From an uncultured Acetatifactor sp. (GTDB lineage: Bacteria > Bacillota > Clostridia > Lachnospirales > Lachnospiraceae): a DNA stretch of 64,000 bases. A model generated the notes under the pieces. That model searched no databases and was not told the DNA's origin. It worked only from the letters and a program-made list of their open reading frames with translations. Made by a program: the position numbers and the translations under genes. Location: positions 30,416 through 94,415 of the forward strand of contig CAJUNZ010000001.1 of NCBI GenBank assembly GCA_910587755.1, written 5' to 3'. The first letter of the stretch is position 1; the number at the start of each line of letters is the position of its first letter. Shown in pieces: positions 1 through 9,602 of the stretch.

Positions 1-2549
1 TACTTTATTACATAGCTGAAAGCCGGCACAGCCACTCCGTCGATCTGTTCCTGAAGGTCACTGTAGTTAAAGTATACTTTGACCCCGTTGGAGTATGTCA
101 CCACACGAAGCTTGTCGTTGCGTTCATACAGCTCATGATCCACAATATTCGCGCCCTTTACCATGTTGTAGAACTTGCTGTACTCCTCATAGTAAGCGCC
201 GATCCTGTCTTTCCAGTAACTGTAGTCAACTGCAAAATAGCTCTCCTGCTCGGTTCCGGACAGATTGGAACTGTTCTCGTAAATGAAGGTGAACTTAGGT
301 ACGCTGCCGTTCTCAAGAGCATGCATGAAATTCTGATGCACATCCGTGCTCTCCCGGTTCAGGGACTCGGAGGAGTAAACCTTGTAACCGTCCAGAACCA
401 TTCCGGCAAAAGGTATGGAGGCATCCAGAACCCTCATACCGCTGTCCGTGGTAGGGATATCCGTCAAGTAGGTGCTGTAGGCATAGGCCTCGCTGGAAGG
501 ATTGGACAGCATCAGACTCAGCCCTTCCGCAAAGCCTCCCACCGCCTCCTTCATCAGGGTCCTGCCTGTGGAAGGCGATACATGAGTGCTGTCATAATTG
601 GTCCCGATGAATGTAAACAGGTCGCTGGAAGCCATGGTGTCCAGCCCCACTTTGCTGGAATAGGATTTCTTCACCTTGTTCAGATAATCCTGCAGATAGG
701 AGGGATTTACCACATACAGAGGATAATCCGCTTCCGTATCCACACTGTTGTCCACAGGGTTAAAGGAGTAGATCTGTGCCCTCTCGCCCACAATATTCCA
801 TGCCGACATGTCATTGCTCATCTTGGTCTTGGTGTAGGCGGACTGCAGCTGCAGGCTGGGGAAGATCTGAGCTCCCACGGAATCCGCATAGGACTTCAGG
901 CTCTTCAGACCAGACTTTCCTCCCAGCCCGGACACAATCTTCACACCCGAGGCAAGAGAGCGCTGGTTCATACCTCCGTTTACCATACCGCTGTAGATCA
1001 GTTTCACATTTCCCACGCCCACGCCGGTGAGCTCTTCCAGGATTGTCTTGGCCTGGCTGAAGGTGGTCAGCACCTGGGTTCCCTCATAGGGAATTCCCAG
1101 CATATACTTGGTCTTGTCCGTACTGCCCATGAGTTCCACATAGAAGGGAGCTTTGTCCTCCTCCGCCTCCTTGGTCAGCACACCCTTCTCCACCAGGTAC
1201 TGGTTATAGCACTGGGCCATATCCACATAGTCCGCTTCCTTGCCCAGCCAGAAATAGCGGAGGGTAATCACGTCGTCATAGATATCATTGGATGCCCTGT
1301 ACATTGTAAAAGCACCGTTGGCGTTCTTTGCCCCGGAGGAAACAGCCTGCTGAGGCTGAATGTCAAAGGTCAGCTTTATCTTGGAATAAGGCTCGCCATT
1401 GTCCGTGTAACTCACATAGGCATCCAGAAAAGCTACCTCCGCCCCCTCCTCAATGACACCGAACACCGTGCTGTTGGAATTCTTCATGCCGAATACGGGC
1501 ATCATCAGCTTATTGTTCACGCTCTTGTAGGAAGTAGCTCCTGTGAGCTTGTCGCCCCCGTAGTAGGCCCCCGCATAGTGATATTCACGGTCCTTGGTGC
1601 TGTCCAGATAGATCAGCGCGCCGCTGCCGTCGGGGATAAACATATATCCCTCCTCAGCGTCATTGGTGGAATCCGAAGTCATAAAATAGGGAAGCAGTGT
1701 CAGCTGGCTGATGGGATGTTCCGCATCTGACTCCATCATGGTGGTATCCACTCTCACCACAAGCTCTTCATCCTCCAGAACATACTCCACCGGAATCTTG
1801 ATCTGCAGATTGGTGGGATAGTTCTCCGCAGGGGCATCCTGGGCCTCCAGATCCGCGATCAGTTCCTCATCCGTATACTTTCCCTTCTCATAGAAGAAAC
1901 CGTAGAGCTGCTTCATGGCCAGGCTGCCCAGGTCAGCGTTGAAATTGCGCACCCAGGTTCCGTCGCTTAACTTGGTGTAATAGGAAGACTCCAGGGTACG
2001 AACCTCCGAATCCGACAGATACTGCACCACCAGATTCTGCATCCTCTCCTCTGTGAGCTCGTAAGGAAAGTTTTTGTAGGTCACATCGTCGCTGCCCAGA
2101 GTGTACAGAATCCGGACCCCATTGTCCAGCAGCTGATAGGAGAGCTGCTCCCGGCTGGAACACATGCTGTAGGAATCATAGTTGGTTAGGGTATTGTAGA
2201 TCTTGTTGGCATTCTTGCTGCCGGAGAAAAACCTCACCATCAGGTCGGAGCGCTCCGCGTTGGACAGACTGTCCCTGCCCTCGTCATGGCTCATATTGCT
2301 GTCCTGGTAAGTTCCTGTGGAAGTGTCCAGCCAGCGGATGGTTCCCGTGGAAGGATTCAGCAGAAGCTGCATTTTTCCGCTCTCCCCGACTTTTACAAAG
2401 TCGGTTCCGGTCACGGCGTCAAACTGCTGTCCCTCCCAGTAGCTGGACTCCTCCAATGCCACAGGTTCATCGGAGGATCCGCAGCCACCCAGGAAAGAAA
2501 GGCAAAGACCCGCCACCATGGCATAGGTAAGGAATTTATATTTTTTCAT
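1..2549 (-). CDS. DUF5696-like lipoprotein, partial (C-terminus beyond left edge)
   Basis: The frame is open from ATG at 2549 to the window edge (about 849 residues, no stop), so the 3' end is missing. A ribosome site (GGGAGGAGG) precedes the ATG. The N-terminus MKKYKFLTYAMVAGLCLSF is followed by a lipobox LGGC, so this is an exported lipoprotein. The middle carries phrases such as YMFIPDGSGALIYLD and MPVFGMKN, which I recall from DUF5696 proteins encoded beside YIP1 proteins and carbohydrate ABC transporters. The large central part may be a glycosidase-like barrel, but I see no proven catalytic pair. It is the last visible gene of the import operon, 16 bp after the YIP1 gene. The role is probably glycan capture or processing at the cell surface. 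The family call is from memory and not searched. Confidence 0.75.
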   Translation of the reverse strand, partial: MKKYKFLTYAMVAGLCLSFLGGCGSSDEPVALEESSYWEGQQFDAVTGTDFVKVGESGKMQLLLNPSTGTIRWLDTSTGTYQDSNMSHDEGRDSLSNAERSDLMVRFFSGSKNANKIYNTLTNYDSYSMCSSREQLSYQLLDNGVRILYTLGSDDVTYKNFPYELTEERMQNLVVQYLSDSEVRTLESSYYTKLSDGTWVRNFNADLGSLAMKQLYGFFYEKGKYTDEELIADLEAQDAPAENYPTNLQIKIPVEYVLEDEELVVRVDTTMMESDAEHPISQLTLLPYFMTSDSTNDAEEGYMFIPDGSGALIYLDSTKDREYHYAGAYYGGDKLTGATSYKSVNNKLMMPVFGMKNSNSTVFGVIEEGAEVAFLDAYVSYTDNGEPYSKIKLTFDIQPQQAVSSGAKNANGAFTMYRASNDIYDDVITLRYFWLGKEADYVDMAQCYNQYLVEKGVLTKEAEEDKAPFYVELMGSTDKTKYMLGIPYEGTQVLTTFSQAKTILEELTGVGVGNVKLIYSGMVNGGMNQRSLASGVKIVSGLGGKSGLKSLKSYADSVGAQIFPSLQLQSAYTKTKMSNDMSAWNIVGERAQIYSFNPVDNSVDTEADYPLYVVNPSYLQDYLNKVKKSYSSKVGLDTMASSDLFTFIGTNYDSTHVSPSTGRTLMKEAVGGFAEGLSLMLSNPSSEAYAYSTYLTDIPTTDSGMRVLDASIPFAGMVLDGYKVYSSESLNRESTDVHQNFMHALENGSVPKFTFIYENSSNLSGTEQESYFAVDYSYWKDRIGAYYEEYSKFYNMVKGANIVDHELYERNDKLRVVTYSNGVKVYFNYSDLQEQIDGVAVPAFSYVIK

Positions 2550-2565
2550 TTTCTTCGCCTCCTCC

Positions 2566-4644
2566 CTAAAGTACCATGAACAACTCTCTGAAGATCTGCA
2601 TCCAGTCATTGACAAACTGTGCAAGAAGTGTTGCAAACAGCATCAGCACAAAGCAGATGATCAGCATGGCCACCACTGACAAGAGCAGCGTCGCCACATT
2701 CTTGGTAAAGGTATACTGGTTCACCATGATGGTTCCGATGAACATATAGAAGAAGAACAGCACCATACCAAATGTAAACAGGGCGCTTACCAGGGCCGCC
2801 TCATCCTCTGTGACAAAATTGGACAGGATCGTACCTACCAGGTAGAGCCAGCAGGCAGGATACAGGGAATACCCTACCACCTTTGTGATATGTATCACCT
2901 TTCCCTTGCCTGAGAGCAGTACGCCCACAGCCCAGTTGCCCACGATAAAGGCCACATAGGGAAGAATGGTGCTGCCCACGATCAGGGGCACATTCACATT
3001 GTCAATATCCACAAAGGACACCATAAAGCCCGTATACCTGTACTTAATCAGACTGATCCATCCAAACAGAATGATAACCACCACGCTAAACACGAGTGAA
3101 CCATCATCATAATACTTTACATCGTCAAATGCCTTAAAAGGACTTGAGAGCACATATCCCGGCCATTTGAACAGAGTGAACTTGGTCTTCCGCCAGAACC
3201 TGGCAAGAGCCGTATCCTTTTCCTGCGCCGGACGGAATTTCCTGTAAATCTTCCAGGCAACCATCAATACGATCACCGCCACAATAATTCCCACAATCAG
3301 ACCAAAATTGCGGTTCATCCAGGCGCTGGACACCTGCCTGTAGGCGTTGGAGTAATAATCTCTGTCGCCGCCCAGGTGAAAGTTCTCCTTTGCAGCCTCA
3401 TACTCTCCCACCCGAAGCTGATATTTTCCCAGCCCCAGATTGGCATAGTAGAAATTGTTGTTGATATCCAACACCTGCTGCCAGTAGCCCGCAGCTTCCT
3501 CATAATCATATCTGGACTGTGCATCCAGACCAGCGTTGATCAGCCCGCCGTATGTGGTAGGTGCAAAGATTTCAATGGACTGGTAAACAGCATCCACTAT
3601 CAGAATCTTGTCATCCATAAAGCAGAAAGCCACAGGAGAGCTGAGCAGCCCTTCACCGTTGCCGGATCCGCCCAGCTCATACATCAGATAACCGTCAGAG
3701 CTGTAGACAAAAATCCTGGAATAATTGGTGTCCATAACCGCAAATCTGCCGTCATCCGCCACAGCGATGGCATTTAAGTTGGACATGGAACTGCCGTTCT
3801 CATAGTCTCCCATAGGAGGAGTGACAAACTCTCCCGTGGACAAAATATCTTCTCCGGAGGAATTCAGCTTTCTCACCGGGTTCTTCTCCGTGGCATCCGC
3901 CACGCTGGCGAAGATAAAGCCGTCCTTGTCAATGGCCAGATCACTGTAGGCTGTAGGCAGCCACAGTCCGCTACGGGAGAGCTGTTCCTCTGTGGCAATA
4001 CTTCTCCAGAACAGATCCACCAGGCTGTAGGTCACTTCCGTTGCGCCCACATAACGGTTGAAATTACCCTCCGGATCCAGCTCCGCAAAACCTTCATAAC
4101 AGTTCTGAATCAGCACGTAGATACGGCCCACGCTGTCCACCACAAGCTTTTTGGGCTTGTAAGATGTGTTGAGACCGATACAGTGAGGATCTCCCAGAGC
4201 CCTTACATACTGGCCGTTCTGGTCGAACTCAATAATCTCCCCTTTGTCCGGTTCACAGATGTAGATATGCTCATCCTCTGTGACATAGATACCGCTGGGG
4301 GTATTCACCGTACTCTGGGTGCCGTCTTCTCTTGTGTACTCTGTAATGGTTTTAACCGTTTCAAATTCCTTGTCGGTGATAACGACAGTACCATTCAAAA
4401 TGATGTATACTTTGTCATTCCGATAAAACACGCCGGAAGCCGTTGCAAAACCGCTGACGCCAAGTTCCGATGCGTATACCGTCTTTTCCAACTCATATGC
4501 AGCCGGTGCGGCGACCACTTTACCCCAGATATCATAGGAATAAGTCTCCGCTGCATAGGACACCGTGCCAAATCCAAGGATGGCACATAATACAAGAGCA
4601 AGCCCACCAAGGCACCTACTCCAAATCTTTCTTGATTTCTGCAT
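2566..4644 (-). CDS. Exported beta-propeller/TPR protein with C-terminal YIP1 membrane domain
   Basis: 692 residues. Residues 1-31 are a signal peptide ending near SYAAE. Residues about 85-380 contain repeated NHL/six-bladed-propeller phrases (GIYVTEDEHIYICEPD, RIYVLIQN, RFAVMDTNYSRIFVYSSDGYL). Residues about 390-450 form TPR-like helices (YDYEEAAGYWQQVLDINNNFYYANLGLG shortened here to the motif YEEAAGYWQQ). A membrane helix follows at about 460-480 (FGLIVGIIVAVIVLMVAW), then a multi-helix YIP1-type domain to the C-terminus. The gene sits 10 bp after the MalG-like permease, with its ribosome site inside that gap, so it is co-transcribed with the transporter. I infer a surface-exposed propeller tethered to the transporter membrane; the substrate is unknown. 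Confidence 0.85.
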   Translation of the reverse strand: MQKSRKIWSRCLGGLALVLCAILGFGTVSYAAETYSYDIWGKVVAAPAAYELEKTVYASELGVSGFATASGVFYRNDKVYIILNGTVVITDKEFETVKTITEYTREDGTQSTVNTPSGIYVTEDEHIYICEPDKGEIIEFDQNGQYVRALGDPHCIGLNTSYKPKKLVVDSVGRIYVLIQNCYEGFAELDPEGNFNRYVGATEVTYSLVDLFWRSIATEEQLSRSGLWLPTAYSDLAIDKDGFIFASVADATEKNPVRKLNSSGEDILSTGEFVTPPMGDYENGSSMSNLNAIAVADDGRFAVMDTNYSRIFVYSSDGYLMYELGGSGNGEGLLSSPVAFCFMDDKILIVDAVYQSIEIFAPTTYGGLINAGLDAQSRYDYEEAAGYWQQVLDINNNFYYANLGLGKYQLRVGEYEAAKENFHLGGDRDYYSNAYRQVSSAWMNRNFGLIVGIIVAVIVLMVAWKIYRKFRPAQEKDTALARFWRKTKFTLFKWPGYVLSSPFKAFDDVKYYDDGSLVFSVVVIILFGWISLIKYRYTGFMVSFVDIDNVNVPLIVGSTILPYVAFIVGNWAVGVLLSGKGKVIHITKVVGYSLYPACWLYLVGTILSNFVTEDEAALVSALFTFGMVLFFFYMFIGTIMVNQYTFTKNVATLLLSVVAMLIICFVLMLFATLLAQFVNDWMQIFRELFMVL

Positions 4645-4654
4645 ACGCCACCTC

Positions 4655-5587
4655 TTATTCTTTCATGCCGGATGTTGCCATTGTGGACACCACGTTGTTC
4701 TGCATGATCAGGAACACGATCAGCGGCACTGCGAACATGATCACTGAGGACGCCGAGGAGATACCTACGTAGGAAGTACCCACGCCGGCCACCTTGCCGC
4801 TTGCCACCTGACCTACCACATAGGCAAAACCCTTCTGTGCTTCCGTGTAGATGAACTTGTCACCTGTATTGGTCCAGAAACTCTGGAATACCATGATAAA
4901 CGCCGTCACCAGCGCCGGCTTCACCACAGGCATAACAATGGTGAAGTGAATGCGCAGATATCCTGCGCCGTCGATCTGTGCCGCCTCCATAAGACTGTCC
5001 GGAATCTGCTCCATGAAATTCTTCATCAGGTACAGGCCAAGGGTGGAGGCAAAACCGGGGATGATGATGGCCCACTGAGTGTCCAGCATTCCCAGTCCCG
5101 CGATGGTCAGGAAGTTGGGGATCATGGTAACTGCCGAGTTGAACATCAGCGAGTACACAATGATCTGGTTAAAGAACTTTGACCCGGGGAACTTGTATTT
5201 TGCCAGAGGGTAAGCACACAGGGACGCCAGGACAATATGGCCCACGGAACCAATCACCACCACAAAGAGGGAGTTGAAAAGGGACCTGCTCATGGGCACC
5301 ACTGTGTTGGCCAGCACATTGGCAAAGTCACGGTAATTGTCAAAAGTCGGGTTGGTCACAAATATCTTCGGCGGGAATACGAACAGTTCGTTCATGGGCT
5401 TAAGGGACTGGCTCACCATGTATACCACCGGGAAGAAGAAGGCAAGCGCCATCACCAAAAGGAACAGCCCCAGAATGACATTTCCCCAGAAGCTTCTCTG
5501 GGATTTCTTCACAAAAGGGGTAAAATCCTTGGACTTCTTCTTATTTAAATAATTCTGGTAAAGTCTCTTTATTGTTTCCATATTCAC
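4655..5587 (-). CDS. Carbohydrate ABC transporter permease, MalG/LacG type
   Basis: 310 residues with an N-terminal cytoplasmic tail and six predicted membrane helices. The EAA loop is visible as MEAAQIDGAGYLRIHFTIVMP, the site that docks the ATPase. It belongs to the CUT1 family of sugar importer permeases and pairs with the MalF-like gene 15 bp upstream. No ATPase gene is in the operon, which is usual for Firmicute CUT1 systems that share an MsmK/MsmX-type ATPase encoded elsewhere. The substrate cannot be read from the permease itself; the neighbouring fucosidase and glycosidases suggest an oligosaccharide. Confidence 0.95.
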   Translation of the reverse strand: MNMETIKRLYQNYLNKKKSKDFTPFVKKSQRSFWGNVILGLFLLVMALAFFFPVVYMVSQSLKPMNELFVFPPKIFVTNPTFDNYRDFANVLANTVVPMSRSLFNSLFVVVIGSVGHIVLASLCAYPLAKYKFPGSKFFNQIIVYSLMFNSAVTMIPNFLTIAGLGMLDTQWAIIIPGFASTLGLYLMKNFMEQIPDSLMEAAQIDGAGYLRIHFTIVMPVVKPALVTAFIMVFQSFWTNTGDKFIYTEAQKGFAYVVGQVASGKVAGVGTSYVGISSASSVIMFAVPLIVFLIMQNNVVSTMATSGMKE

Positions 5588-5602
5588 CCTTCCTCTCTCC
5601 CG

Positions 5603-6529
5603 TCAAGTTCCGACCTTGCGCAGCAGCTTCTGGATCAGGCCGTTGCATACGATCATGATCAGGAACAGGATAACGGCGATTGCTGATGCATATCCCATCT
5701 CCATACGGATGGAACCATAGTCGTTCAGGTGGTTGACGATGGTGTGGGAAGCATAGTTGGGGCTGGGGAAACCTACCAGGGAGTCACCGATGGAACCCAC
5801 TGACAGGGAACCGGTGATGGTCATAACCGCGCCGAAGAGCAGCTGAGGTTTCATATTGGGAAGCGTGATATACCACAGCTCCTGCCAACGGTTCCGGATG
5901 CCGTCGATGGCGCCCGCCTCGTACTGCGCCTCGTCCACGCCCTTGATACCTGCCACAAAGGACAGGAAGCCCACGCCCATGCTCATCCACAGGGAAGCGA
6001 GGATTACTACTACTATAATAAATTCTTTGTCTGAAAGCCACAGGATCGGATCGTTCATTCCCAGGCTCCGCAGAAAAGCATTCAGATAACCGTTGCTGTC
6101 GTTGGAGAAGATCTGGGTAAACACGGAGATCACTGCGGTACCTGCCATACTGGGCGCATAGAAGATCACCGTGAGAACGGTCCCCACCTTGTGGGGAAGC
6201 TCATTGATCATCCAGGCCAGCAGGAAGGACATGATATAGCCCCCCGGCCCTACGATCACCGCTATGATAAAGGTATTTTTGATAGCGGTAATAAAGTTCG
6301 TGTCGTCAAGGAACAGCTTCTGGTAATTGCGCAGCCCCACAAAATTCGCTTTCTCCAGGACGTTGAAATCCGTGAAGCTGAACCATATGGCCTTTAAGAC
6401 CGGATAGACCACGAATACGAAAAAGAGCAGCATGAAGGGGGCAATCATAATGTACAGAGGGATGCCGCGCTTCATGTCCCTAAGGGTCAGCTGGGCCCTT
6501 CTCTTAAAAGATATCTTACTAGCAGCCAT
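5603..6529 (-). CDS. Sugar ABC transporter permease, MalF/LacF type
   Basis: 308 residues, the length of short CUT1 MalF-like permeases. Membrane helices include LYIMIAPFMLLFFVFVVYPVLKAIWFSFTDF (first helix plus the conserved FTDFN turn). An EAA loop is present as YEAGAIDGIRNRWQELWYITLPNM, where Glu-Ala-Gly and the following Gly contact the ATPase. It lies 10 bp downstream of the solute-binding fusion and 15 bp before the partner permease, so the two are translated together as the import channel. Confidence 0.95.
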   Translation of the reverse strand: MAASKISFKRRAQLTLRDMKRGIPLYIMIAPFMLLFFVFVVYPVLKAIWFSFTDFNVLEKANFVGLRNYQKLFLDDTNFITAIKNTFIIAVIVGPGGYIMSFLLAWMINELPHKVGTVLTVIFYAPSMAGTAVISVFTQIFSNDSNGYLNAFLRSLGMNDPILWLSDKEFIIVVVILASLWMSMGVGFLSFVAGIKGVDEAQYEAGAIDGIRNRWQELWYITLPNMKPQLLFGAVMTITGSLSVGSIGDSLVGFPSPNYASHTIVNHLNDYGSIRMEMGYASAIAVILFLIMIVCNGLIQKLLRKVGT

Positions 6530-6539
6530 CTTTCCCCTC

Positions 6540-9494
6540 CTATTCTGCCGTGTTCAAACCAAATTCGGTGCGCTTGTTGGTAATCTCATTGTTGATCTCG
6601 TCAAGCTGAATGTACAGCGTATCCACCGGATCCGTATTGTCAGTTACAACCGTGCTGAACGCGTTCCTCACCACACGCCCGGTAATATAGCCTCCGGGAG
6701 TCTGGGGCTCCGCCCTCAGGTCGCCCAGAAGAGACAGCACCACTTCCTTGAACTCTTCCTTCAATCCACCGTTGGCGATAGCTTCCATATTGGCCACGGG
6801 GAATTCTGCCGCTTCACCGTTCTCTGCCTTCAGCTCCATGGAATAGTCCGCCTGGGTCTCCTCGCTGGTCCACCATTTCAGGAAATCCCACGCCTCATCC
6901 GCCATGCCGTCCTTCTCCACTGTGGAGGAAACGATAAAGCAGGTTGCAATCATGCAGGCTGCGGAGTGATCCACTGTGCCGTTGTCCTTGACCGTGCCCG
7001 GAATCCTGGCGATGGACCATTTTCCGGCGATCTCCGGCGCGGACACATTCAGGGTATTGACATAGGTATAATCCACCACCGCAAGAGGAATCTCTCCCGT
7101 GCGGAACCTGGTGGACAGGTTAATGCTGTAATTCAGACCCTGGTTGGTGTAGTACTCCGTCCATTCCTTGAACACCATCATCAGATCCACTTCGTCCAGA
7201 CGGGTTCTTGTGCGGTCTTCATTGTACAGATCATATCCTTTCTGATAGAGCATGGACAGGAAAATGCTGTTCACGGGAACGGTGGTGGAACTGGTGCCGC
7301 CACCAAGGGTCAGGTACTCGTTGCTGGCAAGATACACGCTCATATTGTCAGCTTCCAGATAGGGAATGATGCCCATGAGTTCTTCCCAGGTCTCGGGAAC
7401 TTTCAGATTCAGAGACTCCAGAATGTCCTTCCTGTAGATCATCACAGGGAAGGAAAGCTGGTCGGGAAGGCCGTATACGCCCCCTTCATACTCCAGGAAT
7501 GCCCTGGTGTCCGCCGGGAATCTCTTGTACACTTCCTCGAAATCGGCAAACTGTGTCAGGTCATAGGCCGCGTTGCGGTATGCAAAGTTAGTGGGGGAAC
7601 TGTAGCTGGAGTGGAGCACCACGTCGGGGCCTTCCCCTGCCACCGTTGCCGGAAGCACTGTGTCGCCGCCCACCATACTCAGGTTCACCTCATAATCGGT
7701 ATTGCTGGTAAGGGTATTGATCATCTTCTGGATGATGTCATACTGTTTTCTGGTATCCGTTGCCACCCATACTGTGAGCTCTTCTTTCTTCTGACCATCC
7801 TCGTTTCCCTTGGCATGAACTTTGAAGTCATTGGTAAAGGAACCGATAAAGGCATTCCAGGTATGGGCCACATTGGCAAAGAAGCCGCCGTTTGCACTGG
7901 GAAGCTTATATCCCTCCCCTGCCACCATCAGATAATCCATCTCCAGAGGCAGGTTGTTGATGCTGTTGACCCACTCGCCCAGGGCGGAGAGTTTGGTGTT
8001 GAAATCGCCCAGGTACTTGGCCACATCGTCAGGCTTCTTGATCAGTTTGATCATGGAGTTCATCATGTCCACCACGCCGGAAGTCTTGTTGGACACTTCC
8101 AGACTCTCGCCAAACATTTCCACCACAGCGTTCAGCCTGGTGTACTCCACTTCAAGAACATCCTGCATATGAGAGACATATGTAGTAATCTGATAATCAC
8201 GGTACTGGTCAGGATCTGCCCCTGTAACCGCCGTGAGTTCACGGTATAGATTATTTAGATTATCCACACTCTTGCTTGCCAGATCCACCGCCTCCGCCAG
8301 CTCGCCCAGAGTGGCGGTCATGGTGATGGTGTTCTCCCCTTTTTCCAGATAGAAATAGTAATCTCCATCTTCTCCTCCCAGGAAAGCAGTCTGCCAGTCA
8401 GGACCGTAGTCGAACCTGACCTCGCCTGCCTCCTTAAAAGGAAGCTGCCCATTTACCGTCAGGCTGCGGGCGGAATAGAATCCCCTGTTCAGGTACTGCT
8501 TAAAGCGGACGCCCAGCTTGTAGAGGCCGGCCTCTTCCACTTCCACCTTCCAGGTGATGTTCTGTCCCGCAGAAGCCCAGTTCTTGCCGCCAATGGTATT
8601 GTACACAATATTGCTGGCGTGGTAGGGCTGAGACGCCACGGAAGTACGGTCATTGTTAGGGGACAGGGAAGAACTTGACTTCACAAGCGCATCCTCCGCC
8701 TGGACAATAACGGCGCCTTCCTTCACATTGTTGGCGCTGATGATCTCCGCATCCAGCTCTTTCTGGCACATGTCAAGGTACTCGGCATAGGGCAGAATCT
8801 CTGACGCGGGCACCAGGGCAATCTCGCTGATTCCCAGAGCCGACTGAGTGGACTCCAGGGTCACTTTATTGCTGCCCTTCCCAAAATAGAACATATAACT
8901 TCCCAGGGTATCACAGTCATTGGAGTTGATATAGGCAGATGCCGGCCCTGCTGTCTGTACCTGGGTGGGCGCAGCCTGGTTGCCGTTGGTATTCATCAGC
9001 CAATCCTTGTTGTCATCCACCCAGAGGCGGTCGACACTGATATCTCTACAATCGTCAAAGGGTAATTTCCCATTTATATACACATTGCGCAATATTGCCT
9101 GAGTGCTGGATATGTCTGTATAATATGTCAGCTGGATATAATACAGACCGGCTTCCGCTACGTTGAAGTCGTAGGTGACGGAGCCTTCACCCTGCGTCCA
9201 CAGAATACCGTTTCTCTCCGCAAGGCCGTTCATGTCTGCTTCCGCGTACTGGGAAGCGCCCAGGGCGATCCTGCCTGTGGGATTCTCCACATATGCCTTG
9301 GAATGCTGGGAGAGATAAGCATCATACGATACGGCGGACGCATCCTCATAGCTGAGGTATTTTGCCAGAACTGTATCGCGGGTCTGGGCATATTCATCGC
9401 TGGACGCCATGTTATATGCCACAACCGCCACGACAATCAGTGCAACCAGAATGCATATATTGCGAATGCGGGTTTTGTTCTTTTTCTTTTTCAC
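6540..9494 (-). CDS. Membrane-anchored solute-binding protein fused to two carbohydrate-binding-like domains
   Basis: 984 residues, about twice the usual solute-binding length. A basic N-terminus and one helix (NICILVALIVVAVVAYNMA) act as an uncleaved signal anchor; there is no lipobox cysteine. Two beta-sandwich segments follow at about 100-235 and 265-400, both with a GLYYIQL/GLYKLGV strand and a YVINGKLPF-like strand typical of CBM-like folds. A helical linker spans about 420-570. The C-terminal 390 residues are a MalE-type extracellular solute-binding domain (GPDVVLHSS, YGLPDQLSFPVMIYRKDIL, PETWEELMGIIPYL, WDFLKWWTSEETQ). It is the second binding protein in the operon. I infer that it tethers a polysaccharide near the channel. 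Confidence 0.85.
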   Translation of the reverse strand: MKKKKNKTRIRNICILVALIVVAVVAYNMASSDEYAQTRDTVLAKYLSYEDASAVSYDAYLSQHSKAYVENPTGRIALGASQYAEADMNGLAERNGILWTQGEGSVTYDFNVAEAGLYYIQLTYYTDISSTQAILRNVYINGKLPFDDCRDISVDRLWVDDNKDWLMNTNGNQAAPTQVQTAGPASAYINSNDCDTLGSYMFYFGKGSNKVTLESTQSALGISEIALVPASEILPYAEYLDMCQKELDAEIISANNVKEGAVIVQAEDALVKSSSSLSPNNDRTSVASQPYHASNIVYNTIGGKNWASAGQNITWKVEVEEAGLYKLGVRFKQYLNRGFYSARSLTVNGQLPFKEAGEVRFDYGPDWQTAFLGGEDGDYYFYLEKGENTITMTATLGELAEAVDLASKSVDNLNNLYRELTAVTGADPDQYRDYQITTYVSHMQDVLEVEYTRLNAVVEMFGESLEVSNKTSGVVDMMNSMIKLIKKPDDVAKYLGDFNTKLSALGEWVNSINNLPLEMDYLMVAGEGYKLPSANGGFFANVAHTWNAFIGSFTNDFKVHAKGNEDGQKKEELTVWVATDTRKQYDIIQKMINTLTSNTDYEVNLSMVGGDTVLPATVAGEGPDVVLHSSYSSPTNFAYRNAAYDLTQFADFEEVYKRFPADTRAFLEYEGGVYGLPDQLSFPVMIYRKDILESLNLKVPETWEELMGIIPYLEADNMSVYLASNEYLTLGGGTSSTTVPVNSIFLSMLYQKGYDLYNEDRTRTRLDEVDLMMVFKEWTEYYTNQGLNYSINLSTRFRTGEIPLAVVDYTYVNTLNVSAPEIAGKWSIARIPGTVKDNGTVDHSAACMIATCFIVSSTVEKDGMADEAWDFLKWWTSEETQADYSMELKAENGEAAEFPVANMEAIANGGLKEEFKEVVLSLLGDLRAEPQTPGGYITGRVVRNAFSTVVTDNTDPVDTLYIQLDEINNEITNKRTEFGLNTAE

Positions 9495-9521
9495 CCCATC
9501 AGCCCTTTCGTTTCTAAATAT

Positions 9522-9564
9522 TGTGTGGCTGCGCCCCTATTTGCATAGAAATCACAGCCACACA
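9522..9564 (-). promoter_or_regulatory. Intra-operon hairpin between the two binding-protein genes
   Basis: TGTGTGGCTG pairs perfectly with CAGCCACACA across a 23-nt loop that itself contains CTAT/ATAG. There is no U-tract on the minus-strand side, so it is more likely an mRNA-stabilising hairpin or partial terminator giving more of the first binding protein than of the downstream membrane genes. Confidence 0.55.
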
Positions 9565-9602
9565 GCGCAATTAATATATACTCTATCTAAGTATGACAGA
9601 TC

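Noticed and set aside
135..1730. Long open frame on the + strand opposite the DUF5696-like gene
   Set aside because: It is antisense to a clear lipoprotein gene with signal peptide and ribosome site, and its protein has no family features.
6432..8249. 605-codon + strand frame opposite the solute-binding fusion
   Set aside because: Shadow of the real minus-strand gene; no ribosome site, and the coding pattern belongs to the other strand.
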